Below are positions 16,977 to 27,507 of a stretch of DNA of 64,000 bases, piece by piece. The notes beneath the pieces were generated by a model. That model ran no database searches. It saw nothing but the letters and a program-made list of their open reading frames with translations, and was not told the origin of the DNA. Location: positions 95,964-159,963 of the forward strand of contig JBNKNO010000002.1 in NCBI GenBank assembly GCA_050293885.1, given 5' to 3'. This DNA is from Nitrogeniibacter sp050293885 (lineage in GTDB: Bacteria; Pseudomonadota; Gammaproteobacteria; Burkholderiales; Rhodocyclaceae). How positions within the stretch are numbered: position 1 is the first letter of the stretch; each line of letters opens with the position of its first letter. A program made the position numbers and the translations under genes.

Positions 16977-17224
16977 CCACCCGCAACAGGCGGCCAGATT
17001 GCCAACTCGTCGTTCTCCTGCAAGGCGTGCGTACGCCGTTGACCGGGAGGAATGAAGACACCATTGACGAGCACCAGATGAGCGAGCTTCTCCGGCACCT
17101 GGTACCGGTCGATCATCTCCTGCACCGTCGTCCCCTCATCGACATCTAGCGCTAGCACATTGCCTTTGCGCGCTGGCGGGAGATAGTCCGTCAGCGTCGC
17201 GAACAGCTTGAAGGCAATCTTCAT
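16973..17224 (-). CDS. MoaD/ThiS-family sulfur-carrier protein
   Basis: 83 residues from the ATG at 17224, which overlaps the stop of the AOR FAD-subunit gene. The beta-grasp pattern MKIAFKLFATLTDYLP ... LVNGVFIPPGQRRTHALQENDELAIWPPVAGG is typical of MoaD-like carriers, and it ends in the required Gly-Gly, which is adenylated and thiocarboxylated before sulfur transfer to the pterin. Dedicated MoaD paralogues are common next to tungsten AOR genes; this one probably serves the W-pterin cofactor. Its own stop overlaps the start of the next gene (ATGA). Confidence 0.88.
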   Translation of the reverse strand: MKIAFKLFATLTDYLPPARKGNVLALDVDEGTTVQEMIDRYQVPEKLAHLVLVNGVFIPPGQRRTHALQENDELAIWPPVAGG

Positions 17225-18591
17225 GCAGCAGTCCGGGCCAAGGAAACGGGCTGCGTCGTCGCCACATAGGCTTCGAAGAACGCGGCCGGGTTTTCCAGCA
17301 GGCGGTCTTTCCACTCACCCAGGTGCTGACGCCCCTGGATCAGGCCGCGCAACGCACCAACGTGTTCAGTGCGTCCGATGGTCGTTGCACCGATGAGCAC
17401 GTCGTCCTTGAACTGCAGGCTGATGTAGCGGTATTTGGACTCTTCGACCAACTCGACACTCTGGCCGTTTTCATCGCCCCACCACTGGCCGAACGACGTC
17501 GAGATCAGCCCCAGGGTGTCGAGCACGTTGATCGCCAGAACGCCCGGCAACTCGGTGTTGCCACCGCTCATGTTGACCGCAGCCACACGCGCCTGATCGG
17601 CCGCGTTCGGCTGAATGGCCGACACCATGTGCTCGCCGGTAAAGAAGTCCAGCCCGGCAGCCACGTCACCCGCGGCGTAGATATTTTCGACATTGGTGCG
17701 CATGGCGGCATCCACCAGCACGCCGCCCTCAACCTTCACGCCCGTGCCGTCGAGGAAGTCCACATTGGGTTTGACACCCGCTGCCACGATCACCACGTCA
17801 ACTTCCATCACTTCGCCAGTCGACAGCGTGACCGACACCGGCCCCTCGTGAGGCTTGCCACTTGGCGCCTCGCCGCTGCCACCGGTAAAGGTGTTGACGA
17901 TGCTGCGGATCATGCCGCCGACACCACCGCTGCTGGGGTTGTCTGCCACCGCGCCAACCGGCTCGATGCGCTCCACCCGGGCTTCGGTGCGCACNNNNNN
18001 NNNNNNNNNNNNNNNNNNNNNNNNNNNNNNNNNNNNNNNNNNNNNNNNNNNNNNNNNNNNNNNNNNNNNNNNNNNNNNNNNNNNNNNNNNNNNNNNNNNN
18101 NNNNNNNNNNNNNNNNNNNNNNNNNNNNNNNNNNNNNNNNNNNNNNNNNNNNNNNNNNNNNNNNNNNNNNNNNNNNNNNNNNNNNNNNNNNNNNNNNNNN
18201 TATCGGCCAGTGTCCAACAGTTTTGCACCTGCGGCAGATCCAGACCGGGAATCGGCGGTTGCACGGGATGCGAGCCGGTCGCGACCAGCAGACGATCGTA
18301 GGATTCGACGCTGTTGTCGGCAAAATGCACCATTTTTCGCTCGGCATCCACGGACGCCGCACGCGCGTTCTTTTGATCGATACGCAGACGCTCGAAATGG
18401 TCCGGCTTCTTGCGCAGGAAAGTCCCCGGCTCGTCAATATTCCCTTCCAGAAGGTAGGGAATCGCCATGCGCGAATACGGCGGCAGGCTTTCGCAACCCA
18501 CCATCAGAATTTCGCAATCCTTGTCGGCGGCACGCAGCGCCTCGGCGGCGACGACACCGGCCGGACCGTTACCCAAAATAACGTGTTTCAT
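17221..18591 (-). CDS. aorC: AOR FAD-binding NADH-linked subunit (AorC-like)
   Basis: About 456 residues from the ATG at 18591 (GAGGAC 7 bases upstream), with a run of N (17995-18200) hiding residues about 131-199; the frame agrees on both sides. The N-terminus MKHVILGNGPAGVVAAEALR is a Rossmann FAD motif, and FAD contact NIYAAGDVAAG lies in the C-terminal half. The overall plan is that of pyridine nucleotide-disulfide oxidoreductase family flavoproteins such as the AorC subunit of Aromatoleum AOR, which passes electrons from aldehyde oxidation to NAD+. It sits between aorB and the MoaD-like gene in one transcription unit. Confidence 0.87.
   Translation of the reverse strand: MKHVILGNGPAGVVAAEALRAADKDCEILMVGCESLPPYSRMAIPYLLEGNIDEPGTFLRKKPDHFERLRIDQKNARAASVDAERKMVHFADNSVESYDRLLVATGSHPVQPPIPGLDLPQVQNCWTLADXXXXXXXXXXXXXXXXXXXXXXXXXXXXXXXXXXXXXXXXXXXXXXXXXXXXXXXXXXXXXXXXXXXXXVRTEARVERIEPVGAVADNPSSGGVGGMIRSIVNTFTGGSGEAPSGKPHEGPVSVTLSTGEVMEVDVVIVAAGVKPNVDFLDGTGVKVEGGVLVDAAMRTNVENIYAAGDVAAGLDFFTGEHMVSAIQPNAADQARVAAVNMSGGNTELPGVLAINVLDTLGLISTSFGQWWGDENGQSVELVEESKYRYISLQFKDDVLIGATTIGRTEHVGALRGLIQGRQHLGEWKDRLLENPAAFFEAYVATTQPVSLARTAA
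17995..18200. other. Assembly gap (206 N) inside aorC
   Basis: Run of N covering roughly the second quarter of the AOR FAD subunit, probably including its NADH-binding Rossmann motif. Confidence 0.99.
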
Positions 18592-18702
18592 GAATGCTGT
18601 CCTCACTTGCTCGGTCTCCCCGCTTGCGTTTGTCGAAGCGGGTACGCAACAACCCCGGCGGCAACAATTCGTTGCGGCCGGGGTTTTCGCTTGGCTTGGC
18701 GG

Positions 18703-20550
18703 TTAGAGCCCCAGGCGTCCCAGCGTTTCCTGGGTCGGGACACCTTCTTCCGTCCAACCCCGAATCGCATAGTACTCAGGCAGCATCTTGTCGATACCGC
18801 TGACCAGGCCCTTGGCCGGACCAACCGTTGCCGCTTCGGTCTTCAGACGCGGCGGCAGGTCATCATCCTTGCGGGTGAAGCCGGCTTCGAGGTTGTACTT
18901 GCGCTCCATGTTCCAGATCCGCTCGCCAACATCGTTGAGCTTCTCCAGCGACCAGTCGCCCTCGCAAGCGGCCTGGACCTGAGGCTGAACATCAGTCAGC
19001 GTCCAGGCAAAGGAGGTAAACACGCAGATACCGGCCGCATCGAACACGGCGGTGGCATCCTGGAAGGCCTTGACCAGTTCCGGCTTGCCGTCCGTGGTGA
19101 GCGGGTCGGTCTTGACCGGAATACCCAGCACTTCCGAGGCCACGGTATAGCTGCGCAGGTGGCAGGCGCCGCGGTTGGAGGTGGCGTAGGTGAGGCCCAT
19201 ACCCTGAATGCCGCGAGCGTCGTAGGCAGGGAATTCCTGGCCCTTGACGGTCATCGACAGCTCGGGGTGACCATACTTGGCGCAAAGACGTGCGGAGCCC
19301 TGACCAATTTCCTTGCCGAAACCTTCGCCCGTGGCGGTCAGTTCGGTCAGCTTGGCAAGTGCCTCGGCCGAACCGAACGGTGCCTCGATGCCGATTTGCT
19401 CCTTGGTCAGCACACCCATTTCGTACAGTTCCATCACGGCGCCGATGGTCGCACCGTAGGAAATCGGGTCCATACCGTCTTCGTTGCACAGCATGTTGGC
19501 GTACTGCAGGGCTTCCAGATCGCCAACACCGTTGGCGGCGCCCAGTGCCCAAGCAGCTTCGTACTCCAGGCCACCCGACGCATCCCAGTATTTCGGGCTG
19601 TTCTTGACGGTGAAGTGATCCTTGTCAATCTGCGAAATACGGCCGCAGGCAATGGTGCAGCCAAAGCAGGCGGCGTTGGTGATGAGGTGGCTCTTGCCGT
19701 CCGACTCACGCTTCTCGTGCATGGCTTCTGCCGAGATCTTGGAAGCGTCTTCGAACTGAACATCCTTGTGATTTCGGGTCGGCAGTGCGCCGATCTCGTT
19801 GATCACGTTCATGAGCACCTGGGTACCGTAGGTCGGCAGACCCTGGCCCGTCACGGCGTTCTCGGAGAGCACCTTCTTGCCATCTGCGGTCGCCTTGAAG
19901 AAGGCCTGAGCATCGGCGATGCCGCCAACACCTTTGGTACCACGCAGCGCGACGGCCTTGAGGTTCTTCGATCCCATGACAGCACCCACGCCCGAACGGC
20001 CAGCCGCACGGTGCAGGTCGTTCACGATGCAAGCGTAGAGCACTTCGTTCTCACCGGCGCGGCCGATGGAAGACACACGCACCTGCGGATCCTGGAGATG
20101 CTCCTTGATGGTCTCTTCGGTCTCCCAGCAGGTCTTGCCCCACAGGTGAGAAGCGTCGCGCAGTTCTGCCGTGTCGTTCTCCACGTAGAGATAGACGGGC
20201 TTGGGCGACTTGCCTTCGAAAATGATCATGTCCCAGCCGGCGAACTTCATCTCGGCGCCAAAGAAACCGCCGGAGTTCGAGCAGGCAATGGCACCGGTCA
20301 AGGGGCCTTTGGTGACGACGGTGTAACGACCACCGGTGGATGCCATGGTGCCGGTCAGCGGACCGGTCGACATGATCATCTTGTTTTCAGGCGACAGCGG
20401 ATCGACCTTCGGGTCCGTTTCTTCAACCAGATACTTGGTTGCCAGGCCACGGGAGCCAAGGTACTGATCGGCCCACGCCATGTTGAGTGGTTCAGGGGTG
20501 CACGTGCCTTCGGAAAGATTCACGCGCAGGATTTTGCGAGTCCAAGCCAT
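18703..20550 (-). CDS. aorB: Tungsten-dependent aldehyde ferredoxin oxidoreductase, catalytic subunit (AorB)
   Basis: 615 residues from the ATG at 20550. The AOR N-terminal domain (RKILRVNLSEG, GSRGLATKYL, STGPLTGTMASTGGRYTVVTKGPLTGA) binds the bis-tungstopterin. The [4Fe-4S] cluster motif CFGCTIAC (CxxCxxxC, near 288) is present, and the fourth Cys is in FDAAGICVFTSFAW. The enzyme oxidises aldehydes to carboxylic acids. Length and motifs match the AOR family, not the larger FOR/BamB forms. With the ferredoxin-like AorA (14 bp upstream) and flavoprotein AorC it forms the NAD-reducing AOR known from Aromatoleum aromaticum, where it serves detoxification and degradation of aromatic aldehydes. 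The closely linked Tup importer supports tungsten as the metal. Confidence 0.94.
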   Translation of the reverse strand: MAWTRKILRVNLSEGTCTPEPLNMAWADQYLGSRGLATKYLVEETDPKVDPLSPENKMIMSTGPLTGTMASTGGRYTVVTKGPLTGAIACSNSGGFFGAEMKFAGWDMIIFEGKSPKPVYLYVENDTAELRDASHLWGKTCWETEETIKEHLQDPQVRVSSIGRAGENEVLYACIVNDLHRAAGRSGVGAVMGSKNLKAVALRGTKGVGGIADAQAFFKATADGKKVLSENAVTGQGLPTYGTQVLMNVINEIGALPTRNHKDVQFEDASKISAEAMHEKRESDGKSHLITNAACFGCTIACGRISQIDKDHFTVKNSPKYWDASGGLEYEAAWALGAANGVGDLEALQYANMLCNEDGMDPISYGATIGAVMELYEMGVLTKEQIGIEAPFGSAEALAKLTELTATGEGFGKEIGQGSARLCAKYGHPELSMTVKGQEFPAYDARGIQGMGLTYATSNRGACHLRSYTVASEVLGIPVKTDPLTTDGKPELVKAFQDATAVFDAAGICVFTSFAWTLTDVQPQVQAACEGDWSLEKLNDVGERIWNMERKYNLEAGFTRKDDDLPPRLKTEAATVGPAKGLVSGIDKMLPEYYAIRGWTEEGVPTQETLGRLGL

Positions 20551-20563
20551 GATTCAATCCTCC

Positions 20564-21034
20564 TTAGGCTGATGCCGGAGTGGACTTGGAAGCCCACTGA
20601 CGCATTTTGTCCAGACCGGTCCAGTCGGCATCGACATAAGTGATCGCACCCGTCGGACAGGCGTTGGCACAGGCCGGGTTGTCGTCGCACAGGTCACATT
20701 TCTGAACCTTGCCGACATCCGCCATGTAGTTCACCGTGCCGAACGGGCAGGCGATGGTGCACACCTTGCAACCGACGCAAACGTCTTCGTGCACAATTTT
20801 CGCACCGGTGCTGGCATCAAGATTGATGGCGTCGACCGGACAGGCGGTCATGCACCATGCTTCGGAACACTGGGTACAGGTGTACGGCACCTTGCGCCCT
20901 TCTGCTTCGAAGTTGAACACCTTGATACGCGATTTTGAGGGATTGAAGACCCCGTGATGCTCGTAAGAGCAGGCCATTTCGCACTGAAGACAACCGGTGC
21001 ATTTGGCGGGGTCTATATGAAGAGATTTCTGCAT
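20564..21034 (-). CDS. aorA: AOR iron-sulfur subunit (AorA-like, four [4Fe-4S] clusters)
   Basis: 156 residues from the ATG at 21034, with AGAGGAAA 6 bases upstream. Four cysteine clusters are visible: CTGCLQCEMAC (near 13), CTQCSEAWCMTACP (near 55), CVGCKVCTIACP (near 87) and CDLCDDNPACANACP (near 112). This is the plan of polyferredoxin electron-transfer subunits of the HycB/NuoI type. In AOR of the Aromatoleum type this subunit polymerises and wires AorB to AorC. It is the first gene of the operon, 14 bp before aorB. A promoter and a leader hairpin lie upstream. Confidence 0.92.
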   Translation of the reverse strand: MQKSLHIDPAKCTGCLQCEMACSYEHHGVFNPSKSRIKVFNFEAEGRKVPYTCTQCSEAWCMTACPVDAINLDASTGAKIVHEDVCVGCKVCTIACPFGTVNYMADVGKVQKCDLCDDNPACANACPTGAITYVDADWTGLDKMRQWASKSTPASA

Positions 21035-21091
21035 CGACCGTTTCCTCTTGGATATTAGTTGTCTGGCGCAGCCTCTGACGGGCCGATATAT

Positions 21092-21127
21092 CCTCCAGAA
21101 GATAGCGCTGGCTACCATATCTGGAGG
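21092..21127 (-). promoter_or_regulatory. Inverted repeat in the aor operon leader
   Basis: CCTCCAGA (21092-21099) and TCTGGAGG (21120-21127) would pair in the minus-strand transcript; an inner 4-bp stem TAGC/GCTA surrounds the loop CAGC. It lies in the predicted 140-nt leader of the AOR operon. It could be an operator or part of a cofactor-sensing RNA. I could not match it to the published Moco/Tuco consensus. Confidence 0.45.
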
Positions 21128-21181
21128 GCACCATTTCCTCCCTCACGCGGCCACTGGTTGCAGTACCGCGAACGTGGTGTC

Positions 21182-21209
21182 AGCATAACGCGAAAGCCTC
21201 GATTGTCAA
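21182..21209 (-). promoter_or_regulatory. Sigma-70 promoter of the aor-tup operon
   Basis: On the minus strand TTGACA (21204-21209), a 16-bp spacer and TATGCT (21182-21187). The start would be near 21175, giving a leader of about 140 nt before aorA. It lies between divergent aorA and moeA. Confidence 0.62.
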
Positions 21210-21323
21210 CGGGCGCAAATCCAGCACTGGCGGTGTTTTTGGACCAATTGCACTGCGATGCAATAGACGCACTGCAGCACAACCGCTACCATCGTGCCGC
21301 CAGCTCACGAAAACGGAACTTGC

Positions 21324-22577
21324 ATGAACAACCAGACCGCCAGCAACAGCACTGCAAGCCGGACCGCGCTATCGGTAGAAGAGGCGCGGCAATCGATCAT
21401 TTCAGCGCTCAATCCGATTCGAGGCTGGGAAAGCGTCGCTATCCGTGATGCGCTCGGTCGCGTCCTGGCAAAAGATGTTGTTGCGCCGCACAATGTGCCC
21501 GCACATGACAATTCGGCCATGGATGGGTATGCACTCAGCAGTGCCGACTGCGCCGGGGAAGACACGAGTACGCTGAAGGTCGTGGGGACGGCACTTGCGG
21601 GCAACGCGTTCTCGGGCCAGATCGGCGAGGGGCAGGCCGTGCGCATCATGACCGGTGCCATGGTGCCCCGCGGCGCCGACTGCATCGTGCCGCAGGAATT
21701 TGCCACGGCCACCGGCGACAGCGTCACCATCAATGGCCGGCTCAAGGCCGGACAAAACATTCGCCGCGCCGGCGAAGATCTCACCAAGGACGCGCCGGCC
21801 CTGAAGGCGGGCACGCGGGTCGGCCCCGCCGAACTCGGCCTGATCGCCTCACTGGGGGTCGCCGAGGTTACCGTTGTGCGCCGCCTGCGGGTGGCGTTTT
21901 TCTCCACCGGCGATGAAGTCGCCTCCATCGGCAAACCGCTGGCGCCCGGACAGATATACGACAGCAACCGCTACACGCTCTACGGCGTACTCACCCGGCT
22001 CGGTTGCGACCTGATCGACATGGGGGTCATCCCGGATCGACCGGAGGCCATCGAAGCCGCCTTTACCGACGCAGCGAGCACCGCCGATGTCATTCTGACT
22101 TCCGGTGGCGTATCGGTGGGCGAAGCGGACTTCATCAAGGAGATGGTCAACCGTCTGGGCAAGGTCGACTTCTGGAAGCTCAACATCAAGCCCGGTCGCC
22201 CCATGGCCTTCGGACGAATCGGCGACACCTGGCTGTTTGGCCTGCCCGGCAATCCGGTGGCGGTGATGGTGACCTTCTACCAGTTCGTGCAGGATGCGCT
22301 ATTGGCGCTGATGGGCGTCACCCCGCTGCCCGATCGACCGACCCATCCTGCCCGCTGTCTGACCGACATCCGCAAGATGCCGGGGCGTCGCGAGTATGTT
22401 CGTGCCGTGCTGCGCCAGGAAGCGGGTGAATCGGTGGTCAGCCCGACAGGCGCCCAAGGCTCGGGGGTGCTGAGTTCCATGTCGGACGCGAACTGCTTCA
22501 TCGTGCTGCCGGAATCTCGCGACAGTGTGGCGGCTGGCGAGACCGTGGACATCCAGCTGTTTGAGGGCCTGGTCTGA
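21324..22577 (+). CDS. moeA: Molybdopterin molybdenumtransferase MoeA
   Basis: 417 residues from the ATG at 21324 (weak GGAA upstream). MoeA motifs run in order: VAPHNVPAHDNSAMDGYA, RIMTGAMVPRGADCIVPQE, IYDSNRYTLYGVL, TSGGVSVGEADF and WLFGLPGNPVAVMVTF. The enzyme inserts molybdate (or tungstate) into adenylylated molybdopterin. Its divergent placement next to the aor operon suggests a paralogue devoted to tungsten insertion, as tungsten-using bacteria often carry several moeA copies; this role is inferred. It ends before a strong bidirectional terminator. Confidence 0.93.
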   Translation: MNNQTASNSTASRTALSVEEARQSIISALNPIRGWESVAIRDALGRVLAKDVVAPHNVPAHDNSAMDGYALSSADCAGEDTSTLKVVGTALAGNAFSGQIGEGQAVRIMTGAMVPRGADCIVPQEFATATGDSVTINGRLKAGQNIRRAGEDLTKDAPALKAGTRVGPAELGLIASLGVAEVTVVRRLRVAFFSTGDEVASIGKPLAPGQIYDSNRYTLYGVLTRLGCDLIDMGVIPDRPEAIEAAFTDAASTADVILTSGGVSVGEADFIKEMVNRLGKVDFWKLNIKPGRPMAFGRIGDTWLFGLPGNPVAVMVTFYQFVQDALLALMGVTPLPDRPTHPARCLTDIRKMPGRREYVRAVLRQEAGESVVSPTGAQGSGVLSSMSDANCFIVLPESRDSVAAGETVDIQLFEGLV

Positions 22578-22599
22578 CCCGGCCGCACCGAGCGCACAA

Positions 22600-22628
22600 A
22601 AAAACGCCGGGATAAACCCGGCGTTTTT
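22600..22628. terminator. Bidirectional terminator between moeA and the OmpA-like gene
   Basis: A 12-bp perfect stem (AAAAACGCCGGG 22600-22611, CCCGGCGTTTTT 22617-22628) around ATAAA, with A and T runs on either side. It lies between convergent genes. Confidence 0.92.
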
Positions 22629-22647
22629 GCGTCAACCACGCGACGAC

Positions 22648-23181
22648 TCATTGTGCGCTGATCAGCACCTCGACCCGACGATTGGCGGCACGCCCCTCGG
22701 CAGTCGCATTATCGGCGACGGGCTCGTCCTCTCCCTTGCCTTGTGCAACCATCCGCGCGGTCTCGACACCCTTGCCGGCAATATATGCGACCACGGCTTC
22801 GGCGCGCGCCTCGGAAAGCGACTGGTTGTAGCCGGCACTGCCCGCGCTGTCGGTATGACCGATCACGGTCGCCTGACTTTGCGACACGGCCGTCATGGCG
22901 GTCGCAATCCGATCGAGTGCGGCCTGGGCGGCCGGATCGATCGCACTGCTGCCCGAAGCAAAGGCCATCTCGCCCGGCATGGTCACGCGCAGTGCATCAG
23001 TCGTCGCTTCGAGTGCCAGGCCCATCGACTCGAGTGACCCGAGTTGCGCTTTCAATTGATCCATCGGCGAGACGACGACCGGCTCGGGCATCGCTTTGGG
23101 TGCCGGTTCAGCGGGCGGTTTGGTGGCACATGCGGACAACAGGGCGAGGGAAGCGAATGCGATCAGGATGATGGATTTCAT
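22648..23181 (-). CDS. OmpA-family lipoprotein
   Basis: 177 residues from the ATG at 23181 (AAGAGG 6 bases upstream). A lipoprotein signal ends in the lipobox LLSAC, so the mature protein is lipidated and probably in the outer membrane. A Pro-rich linker (KPPAEPAPKAMPEP) and a short helix precede an OmpA-like peptidoglycan-binding domain (about 68-175) with VIGHTDSAGSAGYNQSLSEARAEAV and GRAANRRVEVLIS. The Asp and Arg residues that bind diaminopimelate are present. It probably ties the envelope to the cell wall. Monocistronic. Confidence 0.88.
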   Translation of the reverse strand: MKSIILIAFASLALLSACATKPPAEPAPKAMPEPVVVSPMDQLKAQLGSLESMGLALEATTDALRVTMPGEMAFASGSSAIDPAAQAALDRIATAMTAVSQSQATVIGHTDSAGSAGYNQSLSEARAEAVVAYIAGKGVETARMVAQGKGEDEPVADNATAEGRAANRRVEVLISAQ

Positions 23182-23303
23182 GAACAACCTCTTGAAACGA
23201 TGAATTGATTCGTCGACGCGACGGCCAGTTTGCTCGCCGCGAAAATCTAAACATCATATATCAATTGTCATAATACGAAAGCCGTCAGAAACATGAAGAC
23301 AAC

Positions 23304-23329
23304 AAAAAGCCCCCGCCGCGGCGGGGGCT
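23304..23329 (-). terminator. Rho-independent terminator after icd
   Basis: Stem AGCCCCCGCC / GGCGGGGGCT (23308-23317 with 23320-23329), followed on the minus strand by TTTTTG. It lies about 20 bp after the icd stop. Confidence 0.87.
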
Positions 23330-23348
23330 TCGCTGATGCGCAAAAGCC

Positions 23349-24593
23349 TTACATACGCGCAATCATGGCATCGCCGAACTCGGAGCACGACACTTCGTCG
23401 GCCCCTTCCATGAGTCGGGCAAAGTCGTAGGTAACCTGTTTGTCGGCAATCGCGGCTTCCATGGCATTGATGACGCGATCGGCCGCTTCGGTCCACCCCA
23501 GGTGGCGCAGCATCATCTCGGCCGAGAGAATCAGCGACCCCGGATTGACCTTGTCCAGCCCGGCGTACTTCGGCGCCGTGCCGTGGGTCGCCTCGAAGAT
23601 GGCGTAGTTGTCCGAGATGTTGGCCCCCGGCGCGATGCCGATGCCGCCCACCTGCGCCGCCAGTGCGTCGGACACATAGTCGCCATTGAGGTTGAGCGTG
23701 GCGATCACGTCGTACTCGCCCGGACGCAGCAGGATCTGCTGCAGGAAGGCGTCGGCAATCACGTCCTTGACGATGATGTCCCTGCCCGATTTCGGGTTGG
23801 TGAACTTGCACCACGGACCGCCGTCCATTTCCACCGCACCGAATTCGCTCTTGGCCAAACCGTAGCCGAAGTCGCGGAACGCGCCTTCGGTAAATTTCAT
23901 GATGTTGCCCTTGTGCACCAATGTGACGCTGGCGCGGTCGTTATCGATCGCATACTTGATCGCGGCACGCACGAGACGCTCGGTACCCTCTTTGGAGACC
24001 GGTTTGATGCCGATACCGGAGGTCTCCGGGAAGCGGATCTTGGTCACGCCCATCTCGTTCTGCAGAAAGTCGATGACCTTCTTCGCGCCGTCGCTCATGG
24101 CCTGCCATTCGATGCCGCAGTAGATGTCTTCGGTATTCTCGCGGAAGATGACCATGTCGGTCTTGGACGGATCCTTCAGCGGCGAGGGCACGCCCTTGAA
24201 GTAACGCACCGGACGCACGCACTGGTAGAGGTCGAGTTCCTGACGCAGCGCCACGTTGAGAGAGCGGATGCCGCCGCCCACGGGGGTGGTCATCGGCCCC
24301 TTGATCGATACGGAAAATTCCTTGAGCACGTCCAGGGTCTCTTTTGGAAGCCACTCGTCCGGACCGTAGATCTGGGTGGATTTCTCACCGGCATAGACTT
24401 CCATCCAGTGAATCTTCTTCTGGCCGCCATAGGCCTTTTCCACCGCCGAGTCGATCACCTTCTTCATCACGGGGGTGATATCGATGCCGATACCGTCGCC
24501 CTCGATAAAGGGAATGATCGGGTTGTCGGGAACGGGTTGGCCCGGGACAATCTTTTGCCCTTCGGCGGGAACCTTGATGTGAGATGCGCTCAT
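23349..24593 (-). CDS. icd: NADP-dependent isocitrate dehydrogenase (dimeric, Icd type)
   Basis: 414 residues from the ATG at 24593, with GAGGGAGTAG upstream. The sequence follows E. coli Icd closely: IPFIEGDGIGIDITPVM, the phosphorylation-loop stretch GGGIRSLNVALRQEL with Ser111 (equivalent of E. coli Ser113), RENTEDIYCGIEWQ, VHKGNIMKFTEGAF, the metal-binding NGDYVSDALAAQVGG and NADP-contact EATHGTAPKYAG. It oxidises isocitrate to 2-oxoglutarate in the TCA cycle. The Ser is the target of AceK, encoded 3 kb away, so this isoform is likely switched off by phosphorylation on acetate or fatty acids. It is transcribed separately from the monomeric isoenzyme upstream. Confidence 0.95.
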   Translation of the reverse strand: MSASHIKVPAEGQKIVPGQPVPDNPIIPFIEGDGIGIDITPVMKKVIDSAVEKAYGGQKKIHWMEVYAGEKSTQIYGPDEWLPKETLDVLKEFSVSIKGPMTTPVGGGIRSLNVALRQELDLYQCVRPVRYFKGVPSPLKDPSKTDMVIFRENTEDIYCGIEWQAMSDGAKKVIDFLQNEMGVTKIRFPETSGIGIKPVSKEGTERLVRAAIKYAIDNDRASVTLVHKGNIMKFTEGAFRDFGYGLAKSEFGAVEMDGGPWCKFTNPKSGRDIIVKDVIADAFLQQILLRPGEYDVIATLNLNGDYVSDALAAQVGGIGIAPGANISDNYAIFEATHGTAPKYAGLDKVNPGSLILSAEMMLRHLGWTEAADRVINAMEAAIADKQVTYDFARLMEGADEVSCSEFGDAMIARM

Positions 24594-24807
24594 TCCTACT
24601 CCCTCGTCTTATCACTCGTACAGGACACGCGAGCGTGCAACCGGAGGCGTCGTCTCCGCACTCCCTGCCCTCACGGGTATGGGCGGGTTCCGGTCATGGC
24701 TGCGCCACAAGGCACCGCGGTTGGCGATGCGCTTGCGTTTTGATTATCGCTCAAAATCCGTTCACTTTCCTGCGGGCGAATTTCCATCGGGCATTCCGGG
24801 GCGGATG

Positions 24808-24836
24808 CAAAAACGCCCGACCATCGGCCGGGCGTT
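24808..24836 (-). terminator. Rho-independent terminator after the monomeric IDH gene
   Basis: Stem AACGCCCG (24812-24819) with CGGGCGTT (24829-24836), followed on the minus strand by a T run. It lies 25 bp past the stop at 24861. Confidence 0.85.
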
Positions 24837-24860
24837 CGTCCACTCACAAAGCCGTCGCGC

Positions 24861-27089
<2,229 letters not shown>

Positions 27090-27507
27090 GAAAAGAACCT
27101 CCCTCAAGGTGATGTCGGCGCAGTGGCCGGGCTGTCGCCAGCAGTTGCCGGCGACACGGTTTCCGGACCGGATCGGCGGTGCGTGTCATGACGTTCCGGC
27201 CGGATCTGAACGCCCGGTCCGAAACAAAGCCTGCGGCACATCACACTGAATGGCCCGGCTGCCTTGCTGCCCTCTCTACGCGCTGCTCTGCTGGCAAACA
27301 AGGTCGCGTGTCATGCGCTTGCGCACACCCCCGGTTTCCCGGAAAAGGCGCAATTATACTGTTTCAGTCGCCACATCGACGCAGCGCATGCGCACTGGAA
27401 GCACGGCGTGGCTTATTAAGAATGTTAGTGGATGCTAAAATAACGCGGTCTGGCGTGCAGCGGCGTGTTCGTCGCCCGACGCGTCCGACCCGTGTTGAGG
27501 AGGCTGC
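27090..27507. other. 418-bp divergent promoter region between monomeric IDH and aceK
   Basis: No gene seen. A TATAAT hexamer on the minus strand (27353-27358) is a possible -10 for the IDH gene but has no good -35. On the plus strand TTATTA-N17-TAAAAT near 27415-27443 could drive aceK. Neither is firm. Confidence 0.4.

Noticed and set aside
17323..20643. 1106-codon open frame on the plus strand
   Set aside because: Antisense to aorC and aorB, which have clear families and ribosome sites; the frame has no recognisable domain.
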